From the NCBI RefSeq assembly GCF_010119225.1, contig NZ_WNKF01000002.1:62001-126000 (forward strand): 64,000 bases of DNA, in the 5' to 3' direction. The notes beneath the pieces were generated by a model. The model was not told the origin of the DNA. It was given only the letters and a program-made list of their open reading frames with translations, and did no database searches. The stretch comes from Cyclobacterium roseum. Its GTDB lineage: Bacteria; Bacteroidota; Bacteroidia; Cytophagales; Cyclobacteriaceae. Made by a program: the position numbers and the translations under genes. Positions 55,119-62,826 of the stretch are shown here, in pieces; within the stretch, counting starts at the first letter, position 1; every line of letters begins with the position of its first letter.

Positions 55119-56900
55119 TCATGGATCAGTAATTTTCTCCAGCTCCATCCATAGTGGAAAAATACTTCTTCCTTCCGTCACATAGTGGGGAATCAGGTCC
55201 ACTTCCATTTCCGGCAGGTAAACGTTCTCCAAGGTGATTTCATCGGTAGGTACTGCTTCGTACTGCTCCTGAATAATTACCGAATTGGTTTCCAGCACCA
55301 TTTTTCCCTTGGTTTCCAAGGGTTTGATAAATTTGAAGCGAATGTTATACCTGCCCTCCAGGGTCTTGACCTTCCACATCCCGAACACTTCCTCCTGGGT
55401 CCAGATGCCCCGTTCTCCTCCGGCATCATTGCGGTTGAGGTAAACCGGGTTTTCCTGCTCGCTGCCGATGATTACCCGCTGGGGCTGGTTGAGGTGGGGA
55501 GATTGCGTCAGATCGGCTATCATCGCATCCATTTCGGATTTCAGTGCTCGCGCAACCGGTTTATTCGCTTCCACGATCGAGTTCAATTCGTAGGGATCTT
55601 CCTTCAGATCAAACAGGTCAAACTCCCCCAGCTCCGCATCAAAATCGGTATTACCGACCAACTTATACTTTCCCTTTTGCAGGGCCACGTTGGTGTACAA
55701 TTCCGGGTACCTGCGGGTCCAGTAAAAGAACAAGGACCGTTCGTCAAAGCCGACCGCATCCCTTCCCTGCAGCAAGGGAACAAAGCTCTTACCGTCAATT
55801 TTCCGGTCTGCTGGAAGGGAAGCCCCGCATAGTTCCGCAAGCGTGGGCAACACGTCAATATGGGCCAGGTTAGTGGAAATGTCCCGGTTTCCTTCCAGCC
55901 GATCCGGTAAGCGAAGAAAAAACGGTACGCGTACCCCTCCCCGGAATACACTTCCTTTTCTACCGCGCATCCCCCCCACGTAGCGGGCCTGCTGGGGACC
56001 GTTGTCGGTCATAAAGATCACGACCGTATTCTCCGCAATATCCAGTTCTTCCAGCTTATTCAGTACCCTCCCCACGTTATCGTCGATATTGGATACCATG
56101 GCATAGACTTTTCGGGCAGCTTCTTTGTCCCGTTCGCTCATTTCCGGAAAAGGACGGCCGTCTTCGTCAAATCCGGCCGAGGGATCCAGGTCCTTGTACC
56201 GTTCATAATACTTGTCCGGAACCTGCAAGGGTGTGTGGGGAGCATTGAATGAAAGGTAGAGGAAAAACGGCTCCGCTGCCTTTTTTTCGATAAAGGTCAA
56301 CGCCTCTGTGGTGAAAATATCCGAACAATAGCCCTGAAAGGCTTTTTGCTCCCCGTTGTACCAAAGAACGGGATCGAAATAACTACGGTCTCCCTGAAAA
56401 TACGTAGTAAAATCTCCCGGTTGCCCCATGCCGCCGGAAAGGTGAATCAGGGATTCTTCAAAACCCTGATCTCCGGGTCGAAAGGGGTAATTGTCACCCA
56501 AATGCCATTTTCCAAAAATACCCGTTCGGTAGCCGGTAGACTGGAGCATCTCGGCAAGGGTCAGTTCTTCGGTAGCCATGATGGCGCCGCCGTTATAGGT
56601 ATCCCGCACGCCGGTGCGCAGAGAATACCGTCCGGTCATCAGACTGGAGCGCGTTGGCGCACAAACCGGTGACACGTAAAAATTGGTCAGGCGCACACTT
56701 TCCCTTCCTAGCTTGTCCAAGACGGGTGTTTGAACATGAGGATTGCCATGCAAACCCAGATCGCCATAACCCTGGTCATCTGTGATGATCAAAATCACGT
56801 TTGGGCGATCGGGCGCTTGAAATGCCAGCCCCTTGTTCTCGCCAACTAGCACCAATACCAACGCCGCCAGCAATCGGAAGTAAATCGTTTTCCCCTTCAT
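55119..56900 (-). CDS. Sulfatase, S1 type, with C-terminal extension
   Basis: About 593 residues from the ATG at 56900, which begins a signal peptide (IYFRLLAALVLVLVG); the frame to 56933 is not needed. ITDDQGYGD gives the metal site (39-47), CAPTR is at 80-84, and FGKWHLGDNYPF and FMTDNGPQQARYVGG follow. After the sulfatase core (~490) a further ~100 residues form β-strands (RYNIRFKFIKPLETKGKMVL), an extension found in some arylsulfatase A-like proteins. It is the last gene of a three-sulfatase operon, 58 bp after its neighbour. Substrate unknown. Confidence 0.93.
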   Translation of the reverse strand: MKGKTIYFRLLAALVLVLVGENKGLAFQAPDRPNVILIITDDQGYGDLGLHGNPHVQTPVLDKLGRESVRLTNFYVSPVCAPTRSSLMTGRYSLRTGVRDTYNGGAIMATEELTLAEMLQSTGYRTGIFGKWHLGDNYPFRPGDQGFEESLIHLSGGMGQPGDFTTYFQGDRSYFDPVLWYNGEQKAFQGYCSDIFTTEALTFIEKKAAEPFFLYLSFNAPHTPLQVPDKYYERYKDLDPSAGFDEDGRPFPEMSERDKEAARKVYAMVSNIDDNVGRVLNKLEELDIAENTVVIFMTDNGPQQARYVGGMRGRKGSVFRGGVRVPFFLRLPDRLEGNRDISTNLAHIDVLPTLAELCGASLPADRKIDGKSFVPLLQGRDAVGFDERSLFFYWTRRYPELYTNVALQKGKYKLVGNTDFDAELGEFDLFDLKEDPYELNSIVEANKPVARALKSEMDAMIADLTQSPHLNQPQRVIIGSEQENPVYLNRNDAGGERGIWTQEEVFGMWKVKTLEGRYNIRFKFIKPLETKGKMVLETNSVIIQEQYEAVPTDEITLENVYLPEMEVDLIPHYVTEGRSIFPLWMELEKITDP

Positions 56901-56958
56901 GTACGTACCTTTTTTTATGGATGATCGACGCATTTTCCCGCTTTCTGAAGATTGTGGG

Positions 56959-58398
56959 CTATTTTTCCAGTTGATTTTCTACCGGTACGACACCCGCCTT
57001 GTGTGCTTCCATGACCGCTCTGATCTCGGCGATGATCTCGGGATGTGCTTCGGCTATATTGAAGCGCTCACCCGGGTCTACGTTGACATTGTACAGCAGC
57101 GGTGTATCCAATACCGTGGGCGTATTTTCCACAGTTACTTCCGGGCGGGTTACCGGATGTGCCGTAGGATTTCCGTATTCCAGTTGGGTGATAAAATGGG
57201 CCTTGTAATCCCCTTTACGGACAGCATAAACTTGTTGCCCCCGGTAATAAAACACCGTCTCCCGACCGCTTTTGCCCGTACCCCGAAGCAACGGACTGAG
57301 GTCATAGCCATCGTACACCCGATCATCCGGCAGTTCGGTACCGGACAAGGCACAGAAGGTAGGCAACAAATCCATGGTAGTGGCCATGTCGCGTACCACT
57401 CCCGGTTTGATGCCAGCAGGCCACCAGAATACCGTGGGCTCCCGCATCCCGCCTTCAAAGGTGCCACCTTTTGCTCCTCTAAGCAAACCGGCCGTACCGC
57501 CATGGGTTCGGAAGGTGTGCCAGGGCCCGTTATCGGAGGTAAAGACCACCAGGGTATTCTCGGCCACACCCGCTTCTTTCAGGGCTTCCAGAATTTGCCC
57601 CACGGACCAATCAATCTCTTCGATTACGTCTCCATAAATGCCCGCCAGGGATTCATCCTTGAATTCGGACGATCGGAACAAGGGAATATGGGGCAGGTTA
57701 TGCGCGAGGTAAATAAAGAACGGCTCCTCTCCGAATTCGTTGATTTTATTCACCGCCTCTTCGGTATACCGGCGGGTGATGGTTCGCTGGTCCGTTGGAC
57801 GTTCGATTATTTCCTTGTCTCGCAATAAGGGAACATTGTATGCCTGGTAGCGTTCCTGATCGGCCAGGGTAAAGTGATCCGTTTTCTCTACCTTGTCCAT
57901 ATCGTTGGAATAGGGGATGCCAAAATAGCTGTCAAAACCATGATCCGTGGGCAAATGAGGAGATGAATGCCCCAAGTGCCATTTTCCGATAGCTGCGGTA
58001 CGGTAGCCGTTGCCTTTTAAGGCCCGTGCAATGGTTATTTCCGATTGGGGCAAGCCTCCTTTCGAATCCGGGAACAATACCCGCCGCCGATCGCTGGCCA
58101 TGCCGGAGCGAATGGGCAGTCTTCCGGTTAGCAAACCGGCCCTACTGGGCGTACAGACCGGAGCCGCCACGTAGAAATTGGTCCACTTTTGCCCTTCAAA
58201 AGCCATGCGATCCAGATTGGGGCTGTGGATGGTCGGGTGTCCAAACACCCCCAAATCCCCATAGCCTAAATCATCGGCAAAAATGACGATGATATTGGGA
58301 GGTTCGTTTTTAATCGGTTCTGGGTTTGCTTGCAACGTGAATAAGCCGCTAAAAAGACCTAGCGAAAGGGTTAGTGCTTTTACTAAAACTGATTTCAT
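56959..58398 (-). CDS. Sulfatase, S1 type (arylsulfatase A-like)
   Basis: A 479-residue secreted enzyme. ATG at 58398 begins a signal peptide (ALTLSLGLFSGLFTLQA); the extension to 58437 overlaps the upstream stop and is rejected. FADDLGYGDLG (metal, 40-50), CTPSR at 82-86, IGKWHLGHSS, FTSDNGPW and FEGGMREPT give a complete active site of the arylsulfatase/galactosamine-6-sulfatase type. It is the middle gene of the minus-strand operon, 35 bp after the upstream sulfatase. Confidence 0.94.
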   Translation of the reverse strand: MKSVLVKALTLSLGLFSGLFTLQANPEPIKNEPPNIIVIFADDLGYGDLGVFGHPTIHSPNLDRMAFEGQKWTNFYVAAPVCTPSRAGLLTGRLPIRSGMASDRRRVLFPDSKGGLPQSEITIARALKGNGYRTAAIGKWHLGHSSPHLPTDHGFDSYFGIPYSNDMDKVEKTDHFTLADQERYQAYNVPLLRDKEIIERPTDQRTITRRYTEEAVNKINEFGEEPFFIYLAHNLPHIPLFRSSEFKDESLAGIYGDVIEEIDWSVGQILEALKEAGVAENTLVVFTSDNGPWHTFRTHGGTAGLLRGAKGGTFEGGMREPTVFWWPAGIKPGVVRDMATTMDLLPTFCALSGTELPDDRVYDGYDLSPLLRGTGKSGRETVFYYRGQQVYAVRKGDYKAHFITQLEYGNPTAHPVTRPEVTVENTPTVLDTPLLYNVNVDPGERFNIAEAHPEIIAEIRAVMEAHKAGVVPVENQLEK

Positions 58399-58433
58399 TG
58401 AAATTTTATTTTTGTGTTTTATAAGGTGTCGTT

Positions 58434-59786
58434 TCAATCCGGTCGCTGCCAGGGGACTTTTCCACTTTCCTGGATCTGGAGCCGTAGCAATCGGTGTAAT
58501 TCCTGGTAGATTTCCGGCTCGTCCTCGATGCGATTCGTTTGTTCCAGGGGATCTTCTTTCAGGTGGTACAGTTCCATACCCTGATAGGGGCTATTCTGCA
58601 ACAGTTTCCAGTCCCCCAGCCTCAGGGCATGGTAGGCTTTCCCCCCGTAGCGAGTTCCTCCTTCTCTTCGCACAAAGTAAAGTGGGCGATCGGCTTCTTT
58701 CATCTCTCTGCCCAGCAATGTTGGTAAAAAACTACGTCCGTCCGTTTTTGGAGGGCTGCTACTATCCACTAGTTCCGCCAGGGTAGGGAGTACATCCATG
58801 GTCAGGTTGACCTGCGTGGATACCGATCCGGCTTGTATGTGTCCCGGCCAGGAAATTACCGTTGGAACCTTTAATCCCCCTTCGTACATGCTTTGTTTCC
58901 CATCTCGCAAAGGCCCGTTATTGGCCTGGCTGGGCAAATGCCCTCCATTATCGCTGGTAAAAATAATAAGCGTATTGTCATACTGTCCGGTTTCCTTGAG
59001 TGCCTGCACCACTTTTCCAATACCATCGTCCATGTGTTCGATAAAGGCCAGCAAGGAGGCCCGGGTATCGGAAAGGCCGGGTTCCCGGCGTTTTACCTTT
59101 TCCAGCCATTCCTCCGGGGGCTGTACCGGAAAATGGGGGGCATTGTAGGCCAAATATAGAAAAAAAGGCGCCTCGGCATCCTTCCTTGACTGAATGTAAT
59201 CGACGGACCATTGGGTAAACAGGTCGGTGGCATGGCCTTCCGCCTCAATGCTGGATTCGTTGAGCCGCATGTAATTTCTTCCGTGCCGGCGGTGGGTCCA
59301 ATAGTCGTCCATCATGTCTTCCAGCCAGCCGTGAAAGTGATCAAAACCACGCTCATTAGGCAGGTTGGGTGTTTCCAGGCCCAGGTTCCATTTGCCTACA
59401 TGGGCGGTATGGTAGCCTTTTTCCTGTAGCAGCGCCGGGAGAAGTTTGGCCTTGGGGTCCAGGTATCCCCAGGTATTGTCCGGGATCGAGCGAATCAGTC
59501 CCGGCACTCCCACCCGATCGGGATAGCGGCCCGACATCAGGGAAGCTCTGGTAGGAGCGCAGACAGGGGAGTTGGTGTAGAAATTATCCAGCCGCATGCC
59601 TTCCGCTCGGAGCGCATCGATGTGGGGCGTTCGGATGTCCTTCGTTCCGTAGTAGGACACGTCGTGATAGCCCTGATCGTCTGTTAAAACAAGAAGAATA
59701 TTCGGTTTTTCAGGGGGTATGGATTGCCCTGCCAGGTGAATGGAGTAAAAGAACGGCAGTACCAGAAGGAAAATTTTATAACGCAT
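58434..59786 (-). CDS. Sulfatase, S1 type
   Basis: A 450-residue secreted enzyme. ATG at 59786 gives the signal peptide YKIFLLVLPFFYSIHLAG. LTDDQGYHDVSYYG (metal, 34-47), CAPTR at 76-80, VGKWNLGLE (Asn replaces the usual His of KWHLG) and FTSDNGGHLPS follow. The KWHLG-to-KWNLG change at a substrate-site neighbour is unusual relative to the other sulfatases here and may alter specificity. It is the first gene of the three-sulfatase operon. Confidence 0.92.
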   Translation of the reverse strand: MRYKIFLLVLPFFYSIHLAGQSIPPEKPNILLVLTDDQGYHDVSYYGTKDIRTPHIDALRAEGMRLDNFYTNSPVCAPTRASLMSGRYPDRVGVPGLIRSIPDNTWGYLDPKAKLLPALLQEKGYHTAHVGKWNLGLETPNLPNERGFDHFHGWLEDMMDDYWTHRRHGRNYMRLNESSIEAEGHATDLFTQWSVDYIQSRKDAEAPFFLYLAYNAPHFPVQPPEEWLEKVKRREPGLSDTRASLLAFIEHMDDGIGKVVQALKETGQYDNTLIIFTSDNGGHLPSQANNGPLRDGKQSMYEGGLKVPTVISWPGHIQAGSVSTQVNLTMDVLPTLAELVDSSSPPKTDGRSFLPTLLGREMKEADRPLYFVRREGGTRYGGKAYHALRLGDWKLLQNSPYQGMELYHLKEDPLEQTNRIEDEPEIYQELHRLLRLQIQESGKVPWQRPD

Positions 59787-59840
59787 ACGGGGGCCGGAAA
59801 AGGTCATTTGAGCACAATACGTAAATTACTGAATAATTTT

Positions 59841-60152
59841 TCAAATTGCCGGCGTACAACCGGTTTTTATGTGAACCGGATGTTTTTTTGATCCCGTAAG
59901 AGCCGAAAGCACCATACACAGGTGCCGTAAAAAAGAGGCATGATTGAGTCCTAACGAAGGTGTATTCCCAACAAGTTGTATCCTTCCAAAAAGACTCCAA
60001 TCCCAGTTGGATAAGTTTTCCTTGGTTCCAAAGGAGAGTGCAAGTGATTTGCTGATCATTAAGGTGTCATGTTGAAATAACACCTCACAATCCTCTGAAC
60101 TCTCCCGGGTTTGGGCAAATAATGGCAGGGCTGAAAAAAATAAAATATACAT
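59841..60152 (-). pseudogene. Frameshifted 5' remnant of an exported protein
   Basis: ATG at 60152 opens a signal peptide (MYILFFSALPLFAQ) and a short mature start (EVLFQHDTLMISKSLAL). Near 60031-60045 the sense shifts frame: the other frame reads LWNQGKLIQLGLESFWKDTT, which continues the DTLxIxNSL...WNxGxL pattern common at the start of Bacteroidota alpha-galactosidase-like or related exported proteins. Downstream sense fades before the sulfatase start at 59786. I interpret it as a decayed gene start. The family is a weak inference. Confidence 0.4.
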
Positions 60153-60207
60153 AGGAGCTGTTAATTCATTTTCCAATATTTAGGGTGAAAGGATACATTA
60201 CTTTAAA

Positions 60208-61089
60208 ATGAAAAATAAAACCAAAACGACAAGTCCCATTATGGCCTTTATGCATTCCAAAACCATCAGGAACGTTATTATTTTCTGCTTGGTAGCCCTT
60301 AGTATTGGTTGGATAGGGGTCGGGGTGGATCGCTTTCTACCCGATCAGGAAGAAGAAGAAACCCTTGGAATGGCCATTTGGCTGGTCACTCCGTTAATTG
60401 TCGTAATTATCCTGAGAACTTTTGCAGGAGAAGGCTGGAAGGATGCAGGCTTAAACTTTAAAAGCAACCTCCGGTGGTATGGACTTGCATTACTTCTGTT
60501 CCCTCTTGTTACCACCATTACCTTGACTGCGGGAAAGCTTACAGGATGGATGGATTTTTCAGGTTTTGATGTGAAAGGTTATTTTTGGGTACTATCAGGT
60601 CTATTTTTGGTCAATATTATCAAGAATTTTTTTGAGGAGACGGTTTGGAGAGGCTACCTTACCGCCAGGCTCATCCATCTCAGGCTAAATGATCTGACCA
60701 TTTACCTGATTGCGGGCCTGGTTTGGGGGTTATGGCATGCTCCATATTACTTTCATTTTCTATCGGAGGAAACCATCAATTCGGTTTTTCCTGTAAACCG
60801 CTACTTGTTCACTTTCATAGCAGTTATGAACATGCTGGTATGGACAGTGATGTTTACAGAAATTTTCAGAATAACTCAATCCATATGGCCTGTGATCTTG
60901 CTTCATGCCATGGAAGATGCCCTGATCAACCATTTGGTCATTGATGGCCATATTCAAATTGCATCCCAAAAGGAAATTTGGGTTTCTCCCATAATCGGCA
61001 TCCTCCCAGCCGTACTCTATTTATTTATTGGCTTATGGCTAAGGAAACAGCGGTTAAAAATTGCTTCTACCCACCCTCCAAGTGTATAA
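60208..61089 (+). CDS. CPBP-family intramembrane metalloprotease (ABI domain)
   Basis: A 293-residue membrane protein with about eight hydrophobic helices. The CPBP motifs are present: EExxxR as EETVWRG (Glu143, Glu144, Arg148), FxxxH-like WGLWHAPYY (His177) and HAMEDALINH (His233). Family members are intramembrane proteases (the eukaryotic Rce1 type). In bacteria they are linked to peptide processing or immunity. Nothing nearby suggests a specific substrate. Divergent from the pseudogene at 59841. Confidence 0.9.
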   Translation: MKNKTKTTSPIMAFMHSKTIRNVIIFCLVALSIGWIGVGVDRFLPDQEEEETLGMAIWLVTPLIVVIILRTFAGEGWKDAGLNFKSNLRWYGLALLLFPLVTTITLTAGKLTGWMDFSGFDVKGYFWVLSGLFLVNIIKNFFEETVWRGYLTARLIHLRLNDLTIYLIAGLVWGLWHAPYYFHFLSEETINSVFPVNRYLFTFIAVMNMLVWTVMFTEIFRITQSIWPVILLHAMEDALINHLVIDGHIQIASQKEIWVSPIIGILPAVLYLFIGLWLRKQRLKIASTHPPSV

Positions 61090-61114
61090 ATCCACCTTTT
61101 CTTAAAGCAGGTGC

Positions 61115-61370
61115 TTAATTACTGAATTTGGCATGCAGGCGTTGTTTCAAATTATTTTTGATCTCCTGATAATCGGGGTGCCCCGCGAGGTTGATGTATT
61201 CGTTGGGGTCGGTATGATGGTCATAAAGCTGTATTCCTTTCACCCCCCCCATCCCACTCATTGTACCGCCAGCGTTCCGTCCTTATGGCTCTCCCCATAT
61301 AGGGTCCTTTTCTCCTAACCTGTGTAAATGCACCATGGTCCCAGGCTTTATCTGGATTTAAATCCTCAAA
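61115..61370 (-). pseudogene. C-terminal fragment of an iduronate-2-sulfatase-like sulfatase
   Basis: Minus-strand sense starting near 61370 reads PDKAWDHGAFTQVRR, then YMGRAIRTERWRYNEWDGG. After a one-base shift in a G8 run (61253-61260) it reads IQLYDHHTDPNEYINLAGH and ends with TAA at 61115-61117. This matches the last ~85 residues of iduronate-2-sulfatase-type enzymes. The catalytic domain is absent. The fragment directly abuts the 3' end of the oxidoreductase gene, so a deletion has fused the two ends. Confidence 0.8.
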
Positions 61371-62724
61371 CTTCCCAGCCTTTTCTGTAATCCCTTGCCA
61401 GATACTGGTTGGCAGCGTCATGGTTAAGGATTTTCATGTTGCCGGGATCCCACTTCAGAACCTCGTTCGGTTGTCTGATGGCAACGGTACCCAGAATCAC
61501 CGTTTCAGACATGGGACCGGAAACGGCGAAATCGCTTTCGGTCTTCACCTTCCCCAGGCAGGCATCCACAAAGTGATGGTAATGGTCCCGCTCTTCCAGA
61601 TCGGGGCTGCCTACTGCTTGAAACTTGTTTTCCGGCAACAATACGGGCATTTTGGTATGGGGAATCAGTAGCGCGCCCTCGGTACCAATCAGCATGGCCG
61701 ACTCTGCCGGATAGTCTTCCAGGGAATACAAGGCCCGAACGGCTTCGGGGGGATAAAACTCCCCGTCAAACCATTCCACCGTCAATTCATCGGACGCGGT
61801 CATGTCGTTGCCGGGAAAAACCCAGGTAATGTGATTGCTCTGTGGCCAGGTATCCGCTCTCCGGGCGGGGGATTGCTCCCAGGATTCCTGCACCCGCGCA
61901 GTCACCGAAAGGGGTGCGGTCAATCCCATTCCTTTCCAGACAGCATCCAGAATGTGGCAGCCGATATCCCCGGACCAACCGGTTCCAAAATCCTGCCAGG
62001 CCCTCCATTTGGAGGGATGGTAAATTTTGGGTGCATAGGGACGCATGGGGGCTGTTCCGATAAATTGCTCCCAATGCACATGGGGGGGTGGAGTCTCTCC
62101 ACTTGCCGGTCGGGGGCCTTCAAATCGATAAGCCTCCGTGGCGCCGGGCCGGTTGGAGCAAAGGTACACCTGCTTTATTTTTCCAATATGCCTTTCCTTG
62201 ATCCATTGCACAGCGGTGCGGTCTCCCTTACCGGAGGCGTGTTGGGTACCCAGCTGACTGACAATGCCTGCTTTTTTGGCGGCTTCGGTGAGTTTTCGAA
62301 TTTCGGCCACGTCGTGGCACATGGGCTTCTGGCAATACACGTGCTTGCCTGCCTGGATGGCGCGGTAACTGATCGGAAAATGGTTGTGGTCCGGCACGCT
62401 TACGTTTATGGAATCGAAATTCCCCATTTCATTAGCAAATAAGGTTCGCCAATCGGTATAGGTTTTTGCCTGCGGCAAGGCCTCCGATGCCCTGGCTAAA
62501 TGGTTTTCGTCCACGTCACAAATGGCGACGATTTCCACTTCCGGATGGGATTTGAAGCGATTCAGATCGTGCCAGCCCATACCCCCTACACCGATGCAAA
62601 CATGCCTGAGTTTTTTCTTTCTCGTAAATAAATTGGGGTATTGCGCAAGCAATGGAGGCGTTAATGCTAATAGAGCTGACCGGTTTAAAAATTTTCTTCG
62701 GTTGATTTTTGTTAATTTATTCAT
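61366..62724 (-). CDS. Gfo/Idh/MocA-family oxidoreductase, secreted
   Basis: A 452-residue NAD(P)-dependent oxidoreductase-like protein. The N-terminus INRRKFLNRSALLALTPPLL looks like a twin-arginine-type export signal. Rossmann motif CIGVGGMGWHD follows, then VVAICDVD-like IVAICDVDENH and the family block AGKHVYCQKPM, in which Gln replaces the usual Glu of EKP. Further along, GTGWSGDIGCHILD and a C-terminal YLARDYRKGWEV are typical of the Bacteroidota branch found in polysaccharide loci. It probably acts on a sugar or glycoside, with the reaction not predictable. Intact. Confidence 0.9.
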   Translation of the reverse strand: MNKLTKINRRKFLNRSALLALTPPLLAQYPNLFTRKKKLRHVCIGVGGMGWHDLNRFKSHPEVEIVAICDVDENHLARASEALPQAKTYTDWRTLFANEMGNFDSINVSVPDHNHFPISYRAIQAGKHVYCQKPMCHDVAEIRKLTEAAKKAGIVSQLGTQHASGKGDRTAVQWIKERHIGKIKQVYLCSNRPGATEAYRFEGPRPASGETPPPHVHWEQFIGTAPMRPYAPKIYHPSKWRAWQDFGTGWSGDIGCHILDAVWKGMGLTAPLSVTARVQESWEQSPARRADTWPQSNHITWVFPGNDMTASDELTVEWFDGEFYPPEAVRALYSLEDYPAESAMLIGTEGALLIPHTKMPVLLPENKFQAVGSPDLEERDHYHHFVDACLGKVKTESDFAVSGPMSETVILGTVAIRQPNEVLKWDPGNMKILNHDAANQYLARDYRKGWEV

Positions 62725-62765
62725 CGTAAGCGGGATTTCGGGTTTATTATGGAATATAATGTAAA

Positions 62766-62795
62766 CTTCCCGAAAAACCGTAGTTTATCGGGAAG
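62766..62795 (-). terminator. Hairpin after the partial susD gene
   Basis: CTTCCCGA (62766-62773) pairs with TCGGGAAG (62788-62795), loop 14 nt. It lies about 30 bp beyond the susD stop on the minus strand. The following minus-strand bases GTTTACATTATA form only a weak U-tract, so terminator function is likely but not certain. Confidence 0.5.
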
Positions 62796-62826
62796 CTTTT
62801 ACTAATTAAAAACAAGGGGGCCGTTA

